DNA of 64,000 nt from Enterovibrio sp045679545 (GCF_045679545.1 NZ_CP166194.1:372001-436000); one strand, 5' to 3'. Shown: positions 35,576 through 43,850, counted from the stretch's first letter. Notes: generated by a model not told the origin, from the sequence alone. Numbers and translations are program-made.

Positions 35576-35818
35576 TCAATACCCCGATAACCAATCTCTA
35601 ATAACTGATAACAACGCTGGAACAAGAAACACCACACCCAAAATGGGCGCAAGCGTCACCGAGGTTTGCGCAAGCCCTTCACCTATCGCCGAGCCGTTTT
35701 CCAGCCAAGCTGGGGCGAGGAATGCGAGAACCACGTATACAACCGCTGAGAAAATGATGCTTACCCACCAAGGCGCACTGGTGAGCAAAACCAGAATATG
35801 ATCGTTTCGTTTTGGCAT
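35576..35818 (-). CDS. Two-helix membrane protein, possibly truncated
   Basis: 80 residues from the ATG at 35818 (83 from a GTG at 35827). Two TM helices (about 14-35 and 47-72) end in IRDWLSGY and then a stop. The WWVSIIFSAVVYVVL/LAPILGVVFLVPALLS pattern looks like the membrane-anchor N-terminus of some Mrr-type restriction endonucleases, whose nuclease domain would come next but is missing here. It may be a decayed gene or a genuine small membrane protein. Confidence 0.45.
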   Translation of the reverse strand: MPKRNDHILVLLTSAPWWVSIIFSAVVYVVLAFLAPAWLENGSAIGEGLAQTSVTLAPILGVVFLVPALLSVIRDWLSGY

Positions 35819-35961
35819 GTCCGTCACTCATCAATTTACGATACAGCCAATTAATCACAGTCAGTGAGATCTCGGTACACGATTGAGTGGGGTATTCGAT
35901 GGGGTCTGTAGAAAAAAGTGAAACAGGTAGGGCGTTACTTGGGATCTGCAATAGCGAGTTT

Positions 35962-35998
35962 GTTATAGCAAAAATTTGCTATAACGGTGCTATAACGG
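35962..35998 (+). repeat. Right boundary repeat (candidate attR) with palindrome
   Basis: GTTATAGCAAA (35962-35972) and TTTGCTATAAC (35975-35985) make a perfect 11-bp inverted repeat with AA centre. TGCTATAACGG then occurs twice in perfect tandem (35977-35987, 35988-35998). The direct-repeat part matches the left end at 27372-27401. Confidence 0.6.
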
Positions 35999-36012
35999 CT
36001 CTAAAAACGCGA

Positions 36013-36045
36013 AAGGCCTGAGTGGTTACTAACCCCTCAGGCCTT
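36013..36045 (-). terminator. Terminator behind tRNA-Ile2
   Basis: 10-bp stem AAGGCCTGAG (36013-36022) / CTCAGGCCTT (36036-36045). On the minus strand it lies 9 nt after the tRNA 3' end and is followed by TTTCGCG. It also marks intact host sequence right outside the mobile element. Confidence 0.75.
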
Positions 36046-36053
36046 GCTGTATA

Positions 36054-36129
36054 TGGTGGCCCCTCCCAGACTTGAACTGGGGACCAATCGATTATGAGTC
36101 GAGTGCTCTAACCACTGAGCTAAGGGGCC
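36054..36129 (-). tRNA. tRNA-Ile2 (CAU anticodon, lysidine-modified)
   Basis: 76 nt with encoded CCA. The 7-bp acceptor GGCCCCT pairs with AGGGGCC; the D-loop AGCTCAGTGGTTAGAGC, the anticodon loop with CAT and the T-arm GTTCAAGTC are all in place. The body, and above all the anticodon stem-loop CGACTCATAATCG, matches E. coli ileX/ileY, whose C34 is changed to lysidine by TilS to read AUA. It is therefore Ile and not Met. E. coli ileX also lies beside rpoD, which agrees. Confidence 0.93.
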
Positions 36130-36230
36130 GTGTAGGCGGTTGATTATAGGGGAACGTGGTTGAGGTGTCTAGACGCAACCACCCCCTAATCAGTATGGAT
36201 TTTAGCCACTTAAACCATTTCTTGGATATG

Positions 36231-36254
36231 AAAAAGGCGAGCTGTGCTCGCCTT
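36231..36254 (-). terminator. rpoD terminator
   Basis: AAGGCGAGC (36234-36242) / GCTCGCCTT (36246-36254) with loop TGT and a T run on the minus strand. It lies 29 nt after the rpoD stop. Confidence 0.9.
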
Positions 36255-36282
36255 CTCATTTTTGTTGCTTAACCCGTGTGGA

Positions 36283-38115
36283 TTATTCGTCCAAGAAGCT
36301 GCGCAGAACTTCTGAGCGGCTTGGGTGACGCAACTTACGCAGTGCTTTCGCTTCAATCTGACGAATACGCTCACGCGTTACGTCAAATTGTTTGCCGACT
36401 TCTTCCAGCGTGTGATCGGTATTCATGTCGATACCGAAACGCATACGCAGAACTTTCGCTTCACGTGGCGTTAGGCCAGCAAGTACTTCGCTGGTTGCCA
36501 TGCGTAGGTTGTTCATTGTCGCTGAGTCCATTGGCAGTTCGAGGGTGGTATCCTCGATAAAGTCACCCAGATGCGAATCTTCATCATCACCGATTGGTGT
36601 TTCCATGGAGATTGGCTCTTTGGCGATCTTCAGCACTTTGCGGATCTTGTCTTCTGGCATTTGCATGCGCTCTGCCAGTTCTTCTGGCAGTGGCTCACGG
36701 CCCATCTCCTGAAGCATCTGACGTGAGATACGGTTCAGTTTGTTGATGGTTTCAATCATGTGAACAGGGATACGAATAGTACGTGCCTGGTCAGCGATTG
36801 AACGGGTGATTGCCTGACGGATCCACCATGTTGCGTACGTGGAGAACTTGTAACCACGACGGTATTCGAACTTGTCTACCGCTTTCATTAGGCCGATGTT
36901 ACCTTCTTGGATTAGATCCAAGAATTGTAGGCCACGGTTGGTGTATTTCTTCGCGATAGAAATAACCAGACGCAAGTTCGCTTCAACCATCTCTTTCTTC
37001 GCACGGCGTGCTTTCGCTTCACCGATTGACATGCGACGGCTGATGTCTTTAATACGCTCAACGTTCAGGCCGGTCTCATCTTCGATGATTTTCAGCTTCT
37101 GTACGCTGCGGCGCAGATCTTCTTCATATTGCTTTAGGCGATCAACGAACGGTTTTTCTGACGCTAGTGCTGCATCCAGCCAGTTATCAGAAGATTCGTT
37201 ACCGCTAAATAGCTGTACGAAGGTTTTCTTTGGCATTTTAGCTTGGTCAACACACAGGCGCATGATGAGGCGCTCTTGTGTACGTACGCGATCCATTGTG
37301 CCGCGCATTTCTTTAACCAAGCGATCGAACTGTTTCGGGATCAAGCGGAACTGCTTGAACACTTCAGAAAGTTCTGCAACTGATTCTGCCGTGTCTTTGT
37401 GGAAACGTCCGTTTTTGTTGATAGCCACTTGCATTGCGTCATAAGCCAAGCGCAGTTCATTGAACTTCTCACGCGCTAGCTCAGGGTCAATGCCTGTGTC
37501 TTCTTCTTCTTCGTCGTCTTCGTCGTCATCATCTTTGTCTTCATCTTCGAGTTGCTCTTTTGTCAACTCTGAGCCGATATGTGTTGCTGTCGGCGCGATG
37601 TCGTCTTGGCTTGGGTCTACAAAGCCAGAGATGATGTCAGTTAGACGAAGCTCTTCAGCTTCAACTTTATCGAATTGGTCTAGCAGGTATGCAATTGAGC
37701 CAGGATATTCGGCAACCGAAACCTGTACTTGGTTGATACCATCTTCGATGCGTTTGGCGATGTCGATTTCGCCTTCGCGGGTAAGCAGTTCTACCGTACC
37801 CATTTCACGCATATACATGCGGACAGGGTCTGTTGTACGGCCGATTTCAGATTCAACGCTAGATAATGCTGCTGCTGCGGCTTCGACGGCATCTTCGTCA
37901 GCTACAGTTTCAGACATCATCAGCTCATCGGCATCAGGAGCAGTTTCTACCACCTGAATACCCATGTCGTTGATCATCTGAATAATATCTTCAATCTGAT
38001 CGGAATCGACAATGTCTTCTGGTAGGTGGTCGTTTACTTCTGCATAGGTTAGATAGCCTTGCTCCTTACCTTTTGCGACAAGCAACTTTAGCTGTGACTG
38101 CGGATTTTGATCCAT
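36283..38115 (-). CDS. rpoD: RNA polymerase sigma-70 factor
   Basis: 610 residues, close to E. coli sigma-70 (613). Region 1.1 lies at 1-80, then a non-conserved insert with a very acidic tract near 195-215 (mostly Asp and Glu). Region 2 includes NLRLVISIAKKYTNRGLQFLDLIQEG and RRGYKFSTYATWWIRQAI (about 380-450), which bind core enzyme and the -10 element. Region 4 ends EEVGKQFDVTRERIRQIEAKALRKLRHP (about 570-600), which binds the -35. It is the last gene of the rpsU-yqeY-dnaG-rpoD operon, 93 nt after dnaG. Confidence 0.98.
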   Translation of the reverse strand: MDQNPQSQLKLLVAKGKEQGYLTYAEVNDHLPEDIVDSDQIEDIIQMINDMGIQVVETAPDADELMMSETVADEDAVEAAAAALSSVESEIGRTTDPVRMYMREMGTVELLTREGEIDIAKRIEDGINQVQVSVAEYPGSIAYLLDQFDKVEAEELRLTDIISGFVDPSQDDIAPTATHIGSELTKEQLEDEDKDDDDEDDEEEEDTGIDPELAREKFNELRLAYDAMQVAINKNGRFHKDTAESVAELSEVFKQFRLIPKQFDRLVKEMRGTMDRVRTQERLIMRLCVDQAKMPKKTFVQLFSGNESSDNWLDAALASEKPFVDRLKQYEEDLRRSVQKLKIIEDETGLNVERIKDISRRMSIGEAKARRAKKEMVEANLRLVISIAKKYTNRGLQFLDLIQEGNIGLMKAVDKFEYRRGYKFSTYATWWIRQAITRSIADQARTIRIPVHMIETINKLNRISRQMLQEMGREPLPEELAERMQMPEDKIRKVLKIAKEPISMETPIGDDEDSHLGDFIEDTTLELPMDSATMNNLRMATSEVLAGLTPREAKVLRMRFGIDMNTDHTLEEVGKQFDVTRERIRQIEAKALRKLRHPSRSEVLRSFLDE

Positions 38116-38208
38116 AGACGATATCCAACTTCGGGTCTGAGTGAAGAATTTAGTATGCGGAAACGCAAACCGCCAATTCTAGCAAATTACAATGGTTCTG
38201 ACTACTTA

Positions 38209-39963
38209 CTAGTCGGGACGGCTTTGAAGTAACTGCCATAATTCCCGTCTCTCTTCGGCTGATAAGCCGACGCTTCTGTCTCGAGCCTGTAATTTGTCTA
38301 TTTGTTGCGCGACACACTGAGCCAATATTTTGTCCAGTGAGTCTAAAAATACATCTAATGCATTGTTTTCAGTAATGGGAAGTTCCCAACTGGCCAACTT
38401 GGCTAACAACGCTTCTTGATCTGAGCCACGCCAATGTTCGAGCAGTTGACCTGTCGTAATATTGGGACGATGACGACAGAGTTCAAGCATAGTCGTGAAT
38501 AAATTTAAGCCAGGTACGCCCAGCGCTTCCACGCCATCAAGTGGCGGGACAGATTCAACAAACCCAGGATTCTGTAATAACAGTGTAATGACTTCTCGCA
38601 TCGGCGTGCGTTTCATTTCTGGTAGTGGCTTGCGTGTTTGCGCTTGCCCTTGTTTGCTGAGCAGCTTTTCAAGCTGCTGTTCATCAGGTAGACCGAGCTT
38701 TTGCCCTAATGTATTCCTTAAGTAGAGGCGCAATGTGCCCCCAGGAACTTTGTCGATCAATGGGACGGCTAGTGTGGTCAGTTTGGCTTTGCCTTCTTGA
38801 CTGCTGCTGTCCACTTGTTCCATTAGGGTGGAGAACAAGAACTCTGATAGCGACATGGCATTGGCCATGCGTTGTTCAAAGCCTTCTTTTCCTTCTTTTC
38901 TCACCATGGAATCCGGGTCTTCGCCATCGGGCAAAAACATGAATTTCAATTGGCGGCCGTCAACTAAGTGCGGCAGTGCTTGCTCCATGGCGCGCCATGC
39001 TGCATCACGTCCGGCTCGGTCTCCGTCGTAACAACAAACCACGCTCGATGTCTGTCGATACAGGGTTTGCATGTGTTCTGCCGTGGTCGCTGTACCCAGT
39101 GAGGCGACGGCGTAGTCAACATCAAACTGTGCCAACGCAACCACGTCCATATAACCTTCGACTACCAGAAGCTGTTTCGGTTCACGATGCGCTTGAAGCA
39201 CTTCGTAAAGGCCATACAGTTCTCGCCCTTTATGGAAAATGGGCGTTTCTGGGGAGTTGAGGTATTTCGGCGTACCATCACCTAATACTCGACCACCAAA
39301 GGCAATCACTCGGCCACGTCGATCACGAATGGGGAACATCACTCGACCGCGAAAACGGTCGTAGCGTCGTCCATTATCGTTTTCGATCAACATGCCAGTT
39401 GATACTAACGCTTGCTGACTCGCATTGTCTTTGCCAAAGCGGGTGCGGACTTGATCCCACTCGTCGGCGACATAGCCAATGCCAAATTTTTGCACGATTT
39501 CCCCAGACAGGCCACGGCCTTTAAGGTAGTCGATTGCTGTTTGTCCCGCTTCATTGCGCAGCCCGCTTTGATAGAATTGGGCGATTTGCCCCATCATCTG
39601 GTACAGGTCGCGTTTTTGATCGCTTCGCGCATAGGGGCCTTTTGGGGCGCCTCCATCACTCTGTTCACGGGGGACATCTAAACCAAGCTGTGAAGCCAGT
39701 TCTTCAATCGCTTCAACAAATTCAAGTCGGTCAAATTCCATCACAAAATCGATGGCATTACCGTGAACACCACAACCGAAGCAGTGGTAGAACTGTTTTT
39801 CCTGACTCACCGTGAATGAGGGGGTTTTTTCGTTATGGAAAGGACAGCAGGCACCGTAGTTTTTACCCTGCTTTTTTAGTTTTACCCGCGCATCTATGAG
39901 CTCGACAATGTCTAGTCGGGCAAGTAGATCGTCAATGAATGAGCGTGGGATTTTTCCTGCCAT
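38209..39963 (-). CDS. dnaG: DNA primase
   Basis: 584 residues. The N-terminal CHC2 zinc-binding domain uses CCPFHNEKTPSF and HCFGCGVHGN (about 39-66). The TOPRIM catalytic core has VVEGYMD (about 265-271) and CYDGDRAGRDA (about 307-317), whose acidic residues bind metals for RNA primer synthesis. The C-terminal DnaB-binding helical domain covers about 440-584. It primes leading and lagging strands at the replication fork. A hairpin between yqeY and dnaG may lower its expression relative to rpsU. Confidence 0.98.
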   Translation of the reverse strand: MAGKIPRSFIDDLLARLDIVELIDARVKLKKQGKNYGACCPFHNEKTPSFTVSQEKQFYHCFGCGVHGNAIDFVMEFDRLEFVEAIEELASQLGLDVPREQSDGGAPKGPYARSDQKRDLYQMMGQIAQFYQSGLRNEAGQTAIDYLKGRGLSGEIVQKFGIGYVADEWDQVRTRFGKDNASQQALVSTGMLIENDNGRRYDRFRGRVMFPIRDRRGRVIAFGGRVLGDGTPKYLNSPETPIFHKGRELYGLYEVLQAHREPKQLLVVEGYMDVVALAQFDVDYAVASLGTATTAEHMQTLYRQTSSVVCCYDGDRAGRDAAWRAMEQALPHLVDGRQLKFMFLPDGEDPDSMVRKEGKEGFEQRMANAMSLSEFLFSTLMEQVDSSSQEGKAKLTTLAVPLIDKVPGGTLRLYLRNTLGQKLGLPDEQQLEKLLSKQGQAQTRKPLPEMKRTPMREVITLLLQNPGFVESVPPLDGVEALGVPGLNLFTTMLELCRHRPNITTGQLLEHWRGSDQEALLAKLASWELPITENNALDVFLDSLDKILAQCVAQQIDKLQARDRSVGLSAEERRELWQLLQSRPD

Positions 39964-40091
39964 AAAACTATGTGCGTTAAACCTATGTCTGTTTGCAAAA
40001 CGTCTGTGCGATTTTTGAATACGAGAACGTGTGTGAATTCAGTATGTTCTAGTCAGATAACAGTAACAGTATTTACTAACGAGAAGATACG

Positions 40092-40130
40092 AACAAGCCG
40101 CGCATTCCATAATGGATAGCACGGCTTGTT
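40092..40130 (-). terminator. Partial terminator within the rpsU-dnaG operon
   Basis: AACAAGCCG / CGGCTTGTT outer arms with an inner ATCCATTATGGAAT stem. The T run after it on the minus strand is poor, so leaky termination is likely. E. coli has a similar internal terminator between rpsU and dnaG that keeps primase low. Confidence 0.6.
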
Positions 40131-40149
40131 TGCAGGTTGGGTAAAAACC

Positions 40150-40593
40150 CTATGCCAGATTGGATTTAACCAATTGGCTGATTTTACCCATGTCAGCACG
40201 GCCCTGAACTTGAGGTTTCAGGAGGGCCATGATTTTGCCCATGTCTTGCATGGAACTCGCACCAGAGGCTGCGATGGCATCTTTTACCATTGCATCCACT
40301 TCGTCGTCGCTGAGTGGTTGTGGCATAAATTCTTCTAAAACAGAGATTTCAGCCAATTCCACATCAGCAAGGTCATCACGACCTGCTGACTGGTATTGCG
40401 ATACGGAGTCACGACGTTGCTTAACCATCTTGACGATCACTGCCAGCGCTTCGTCGTCAGTCAGCGTTTTCTGACCGTCGATTTCTTGCTGTCTAATTGC
40501 AGATATCATCAAGCGAATAGTGCCAAGGCGAGGTTTATCTTTCGCCTTCATCGCGACTATTTGTTCACTCTTAATGCGAGCAATCAATTCCAT
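40150..40593 (-). CDS. GatB/YqeY domain protein
   Basis: 147 residues, all one YqeY domain; it begins MELIARIKSEQIVAMKAKDK and has the LEEFMPQPLSDDEVDAMV core. The fold is like the tail domain of GatB, which holds tRNA in the amidotransferase, so a role in tRNA binding is usually proposed but not shown. It lies between rpsU and dnaG, 24 nt after rpsU, as in many vibrios. Confidence 0.92.
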   Translation of the reverse strand: MELIARIKSEQIVAMKAKDKPRLGTIRLMISAIRQQEIDGQKTLTDDEALAVIVKMVKQRRDSVSQYQSAGRDDLADVELAEISVLEEFMPQPLSDDEVDAMVKDAIAASGASSMQDMGKIMALLKPQVQGRADMGKISQLVKSNLA

Positions 40594-40617
40594 ATCACAA
40601 TCCTGTATTAATCGTAA

Positions 40618-40833
40618 TTAGTACAGGCGAACGCGGCGAGCGTTCTCGCGAGCCAGCTTCTTCAGGTGACGCTTAACAGCGGCAGCCTTAGCGCGTTTGC
40701 GAACGGTAGTTGGCTTTTCGAAGTGCTCACGACGGCGAACTTCAGAAAGAATACCTGCTTTTTCACAAGAGCGCTTGAAGCGACGCAGTGCTACGTCGAA
40801 TGGTTCGTTTTCACGTACTTTAACTACTGGCAT
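40618..40833 (-). CDS. rpsU: 30S ribosomal protein S21
   Basis: 71 residues, full length and nearly the same as E. coli S21: MPVVKVRENEPFDVALRRFKRSCEKAG with a very basic C-terminal half. It binds near the anti-Shine-Dalgarno region of 16S rRNA and helps initiation. It is the first gene of the macromolecular synthesis operon, and shares a 197-nt divergent promoter region with tsaD. Confidence 0.98.
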   Translation of the reverse strand: MPVVKVRENEPFDVALRRFKRSCEKAGILSEVRRREHFEKPTTVRKRAKAAAVKRHLKKLARENARRVRLY

Positions 40834-41030
40834 GTGCCTTTCACCTCAGGGGTTGTTCGTTAATCGCTGGAGACAAAAAATGACCAGCTTTGTTTAAAAA
40901 TGGTGCGGAATTCTAATCCGATCTACGGGTGCTTGTAAAGCATAACTGGTGAATTTGATCGCGCCCATGTAATATTGCGGCCTGTTTTTGAGAAGACAGA
41001 TTGAATATCAACGAAGTGAGCTGAGGTGTT

Positions 41031-42050
41031 ATGCGAATTCTGGGCATCGAGACATCGTGCGATGAGACTGGCGTTGCGATTTATGATGATGAAAAAGGGC
41101 TTCTGGCACATCAGTTGTACAGTCAGGTTAAAGTTCATGCTGATTACGGCGGCGTGGTACCCGAACTCGCATCTCGCGATCATGTGAAAAAGACGATTCC
41201 ATTGATCAAAGCGACACTAGAAGAGGCGGGACTAACGCCTCAAGATCTGGATGGTGTGGCATACACGGCAGGCCCTGGCTTGGTGGGCGCGTTGCTGGTT
41301 GGCGCGACAATTGGCCGCAGCCTTGCGTACGCATGGGATTTACCGGCTGTGGCCGTTCACCATATGGAAGGTCACTTGCTGGCACCGATGCTGGAAGATA
41401 ACCCTCCTCCGTTTCCGTTTATTGCTCTCTTGGTTTCTGGCGGCCACACCTTGTTGGTGGAAGTGAAAGCCATTGGCGAGTACAAAATCCTTGGTGAATC
41501 GATTGATGATGCCGCCGGTGAGGCGTTTGATAAAACCGCTAAACTGATGGGCCTTGATTACCCAGGCGGCCCACTGCTTTCTAAGCTGGCCGAGAAAGGG
41601 GACAGCAGTCGCTTTACCTTCCCACGTCCGATGACAAATGTACCGGGCTTGGACATGAGCTTCTCTGGCTTGAAAACGTTTACGGCCAATACCATTGCGG
41701 CTAACGACAATGATGACCAGACGCGTGCAGATATTGCCCGCGCATTTGAAGACGCTGTGGTTGATACCTTGGTGATCAAGTGCAAACGTGCGCTGAAACA
41801 GTGCCACATGAAGCGCATTGTGATTGCTGGCGGTGTGAGTGCTAACCGCCACCTTCGTGTGAAACTGGAAGCGCTGGCTGCGTCTATTGGCGGTGAGGTC
41901 TATTACCCTCGCACCGAATTCTGTACCGATAATGGCGCCATGATTGCTTACGCGGGCATGCAGCGTCTGAAAAACGGCGAGCACAACGATTTGGGTGTGA
42001 AAGCTTTCCCACGTTGGCCTATTGACCAGCTAATGGCGATTGAAGATTAA
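41031..42050 (+). CDS. tsaD: tRNA N6-threonylcarbamoyladenosine transferase subunit TsaD
   Basis: 339 residues. It transfers threonylcarbamoyl from TC-AMP to A37 of ANN-reading tRNAs, with TsaB and TsaE. The N-terminal RILGIETSCDETGVAIYD (2-19) and the metal motif VHHMEGHL (H111, H115) are visible, together with the ATP-site stretch SFSGLKT and NGAMIAYAG near the C-terminus. GAGGTGTT lies before the ATG. The divergent layout with rpsU is conserved in gamma-proteobacteria. Confidence 0.98.
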   Translation: MRILGIETSCDETGVAIYDDEKGLLAHQLYSQVKVHADYGGVVPELASRDHVKKTIPLIKATLEEAGLTPQDLDGVAYTAGPGLVGALLVGATIGRSLAYAWDLPAVAVHHMEGHLLAPMLEDNPPPFPFIALLVSGGHTLLVEVKAIGEYKILGESIDDAAGEAFDKTAKLMGLDYPGGPLLSKLAEKGDSSRFTFPRPMTNVPGLDMSFSGLKTFTANTIAANDNDDQTRADIARAFEDAVVDTLVIKCKRALKQCHMKRIVIAGGVSANRHLRVKLEALAASIGGEVYYPRTEFCTDNGAMIAYAGMQRLKNGEHNDLGVKAFPRWPIDQLMAIED

Positions 42051-42111
42051 GAGCGGGTCCTACGAAAAGCGAAAGCAGAATCTAGGTAGAGCTGAAGCTG
42101 AAGTAGAACCA

Positions 42112-42147
42112 AAAAAAGCGGCGACTGTTTAACAGTGCCGCTTTTTT
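42112..42147. terminator. Bidirectional terminator between tsaD and plsY
   Basis: AAAAAAGCGGC / GCCGCTTTTTT outer arms with an inner ACTGTT/AACAGT stem. A and T runs on both sides allow use from either strand. CCTAGG-type repeats flank it. Confidence 0.9.
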
Positions 42148-42205
42148 CATGCCTGACGCGAGACATGCTATTTTCTAGGACCTTAGGACCTGCTCTTTCT
42201 AGGGT

Positions 42206-42829
42206 CTATCCCTTTTGTTCTTCCCTTTTTTCTCGCTTCTTCTTTTTGTTCCACACTTTCTGTTCTGTGCCGTTTAATAGCCGTTTAATGTTTTCCTGAT
42301 GGCGGAAAATGATCAGGCACGACAGCATGGCAACAGGCATGGTGAATTGCGGTTTTACCATCCATGTGAACAGCGGGGCGAATAAGGACGCGACGAGTGC
42401 GCCGATGGAAGAGTAGCCCGTGAGCAATAATGTGGCTATCCATGTGCCAAGCATCATTCCTGTGAGGTCTAAACCAATAGGTGCGATGGCACCGAGGGCG
42501 GTAGCAACACCTTTGCCCCCACGAAAATGGAAGAAGATGGGATAAATGTGCCCAAGGCAGGCGGCAATACCAATTAAGCCAAGCATGAAAGGGTTGAGGC
42601 CAATCAGGTAGCTAATCCAAACGGGGATTGTCCCTTTAAGCATGTCGCAAAGCAGGACTAATGCAGCGGCTAAGCGGCCACCTAAACGAAATACATTGGT
42701 GGCGCCGGGGTTGCCTGAGCCTTGCTCTCGTGGGTCTGGTAGGCCATAGAGCCGGCAGATCAGCACTGCACTGGATATTGACCCCAGTAGGTAGGCAGCA
42801 ACGATCATCAGCATTCCGAGTGCGGTCAT
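42206..42829 (-). CDS. plsY: Acyl-phosphate glycerol-3-phosphate acyltransferase
   Basis: 207 residues with five TM helices. It makes lysophosphatidic acid from acyl-phosphate at the inner membrane. The three conserved loops are present: GSGNPGATNVFR (about 37-48), HFRGGKGVATALGA (about 100-113) and the KPQF region with RHQENIKRLLNG near the end. The C-terminal tail is strongly basic (KKKKREKREEQKG). It is convergent with tsaD and divergent from folB. Confidence 0.96.
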   Translation of the reverse strand: MTALGMLMIVAAYLLGSISSAVLICRLYGLPDPREQGSGNPGATNVFRLGGRLAAALVLLCDMLKGTIPVWISYLIGLNPFMLGLIGIAACLGHIYPIFFHFRGGKGVATALGAIAPIGLDLTGMMLGTWIATLLLTGYSSIGALVASLFAPLFTWMVKPQFTMPVAMLSCLIIFRHQENIKRLLNGTEQKVWNKKKKREKREEQKG

Positions 42830-43014
42830 TTTTTCATCCGTTTGAACATTCGCTAGGGCGGCGAGAACTTGCTATAGTTCGCGCACCAGACACAAAGTAT
42901 CCAATTATTTAGAGATTTTGTGTATATGCAGCACCGCGACTTTGGCGCTGATTGAGCGATGTTACGTGCTTTTGCGCATAATAGGTATCCGACCTCTGAA
43001 TTTTTTGAGTGAAC

Positions 43015-43368
43015 ATGGATTTAGTATTTATTGAACAGCTGGAGGTCATTACCACCATTGGTGTGTATGACTGGGAACAGCAAATCAAACAAAAATTGGT
43101 GTTTGATATTGAAATGGCGCACGACAACAAACCCGCTGCTAGCAGTGATGATGTTGCTTATGCCTTAGATTATTCTGCCGTCAGCGGCGCGATCATTGAT
43201 TTGGTGGAAAACGGACGTTTTCTGTTGGTTGAGCGAGTGGCAGAAGAGATTGCCGCGCTGATCCAAACCCAATTCGGCGTGCCATGGATTCGCGTAAAAG
43301 TGAGCAAACCGGGTGCGGTGCCACAAGCACGTACTGTGGGTGTCGTGATTGAGCGAGGCACGCGGTGA
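43015..43368 (+). CDS. folB: Dihydroneopterin aldolase
   Basis: 117 residues from the ATG at 43015, with GAG 6 nt upstream; it starts MDLVFIEQLEVITTIGVYDWEQ, nearly like E. coli FolB. It splits 7,8-dihydroneopterin to 6-hydroxymethyl-dihydropterin in folate synthesis. The active-site Glu in GVYDWE (about 22) and Lys in VKVSKPGAV (about 98) are present. It overlaps folK by 4 nt (GTGA), so both steps in a row are coupled. Confidence 0.96.
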   Translation: MDLVFIEQLEVITTIGVYDWEQQIKQKLVFDIEMAHDNKPAASSDDVAYALDYSAVSGAIIDLVENGRFLLVERVAEEIAALIQTQFGVPWIRVKVSKPGAVPQARTVGVVIERGTR

Positions 43369-43850
43369 TTCAGGTTCTGGTGAGCATTGGGTCGAACATT
43401 GAACGTGAGCACCATATTGCTGAAGGCATGGCGGCGCTTAAAGCGCTTGATCCAAACTGTCGTAGCTCTCGCATTTTCGAAGCCGTACCTGTTGGCTTCG
43501 AAGGCCCGAATTTTTACAACCTTGTGGTTGAGCTGCATACTGATTTAAGCCTTGAAGGCATCATGGCTGCGCTGCGTGAGATTGAGTCGCGCTGGGGTCG
43601 TGAACGTGATGCCATTAAGTTTCGTGACCGCACGTTAGATATTGATTTGCTGACCTACGGCGAGCTGACGCAAGCGTCTGGCCCCGTGTTGCCACGAAAA
43701 GATGTGTACAAATTTGCGTTTACCTTATGGCCGCTGGCAGAGCTTTGCCCTGACCAAGTGATCCCGGGAGATACGCAAACTTACCAACAAGCTTGGGACG
43801 CGTTCAGTGACGAACAACCTCTCTGGCCGGTAACGGATTTTACCGTGTAA
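43365..43850 (+). CDS. folK: 6-hydroxymethyl-7,8-dihydropterin pyrophosphokinase
   Basis: 161 residues from a GTG that overlaps the folB stop. It starts (M)IQVLVSIGSNIEREHHI, and the ATP/pterin motif RWGRERDAIKFRDRTLDIDLLTYG (about 76-99) has the conserved Arg and Asp pairs that bind the two Mg2+. It transfers pyrophosphate from ATP to the FolB product, giving the substrate for FolP. Confidence 0.96.
   Translation: MIQVLVSIGSNIEREHHIAEGMAALKALDPNCRSSRIFEAVPVGFEGPNFYNLVVELHTDLSLEGIMAALREIESRWGRERDAIKFRDRTLDIDLLTYGELTQASGPVLPRKDVYKFAFTLWPLAELCPDQVIPGDTQTYQQAWDAFSDEQPLWPVTDFTV

Larger units (their letters stand above)
27372..35998. mobile_element. About 8.6-kb integrated satellite-like element with defence cargo
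   Basis: Bounds are set by two near-identical repeats (27372-27401 and 35970-35998) built of AAAAATTT followed by two 11-bp TGCTATAA units. Inside, in order: tyrosine integrase (+), two AT-rich genes on minus (ATPase and nuclease), a hairpin and palindrome cluster, an unknown gene, an AlpA-like regulator, a small gene, a P2 gpA-like HUH replication protein, and two small membrane proteins on minus. No capsid, tail, terminase or conjugation genes are present, so it would need help for packaging or transfer. It lies beside tRNA-Ile2 and rpoD. The genes that flank it are of core type on the right. Confidence 0.75.

Noticed and set aside
27430..36000. Full prophage
   Set aside because: No capsid, tail, terminase, lysis or portal genes are present among the frames of this region.
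36054..36129. tRNA-Ile2 3' end as the attachment site of the mobile element
   Set aside because: No copy of the tRNA 3' end was seen near the left end (27.0-27.4 kb), and an intact tRNA terminator separates the tRNA from the right repeat.
36054..36129. Calling the tRNA as tRNA-Met from its CAT anticodon
   Set aside because: The body matches E. coli ileX/ileY tRNA-Ile2 and not initiator or elongator tRNA-Met.
37495..37560. Acidic low-complexity tract in rpoD as a possible expansion
   Set aside because: Gamma-proteobacterial sigma-70 proteins normally have an Asp/Glu-rich insert here.
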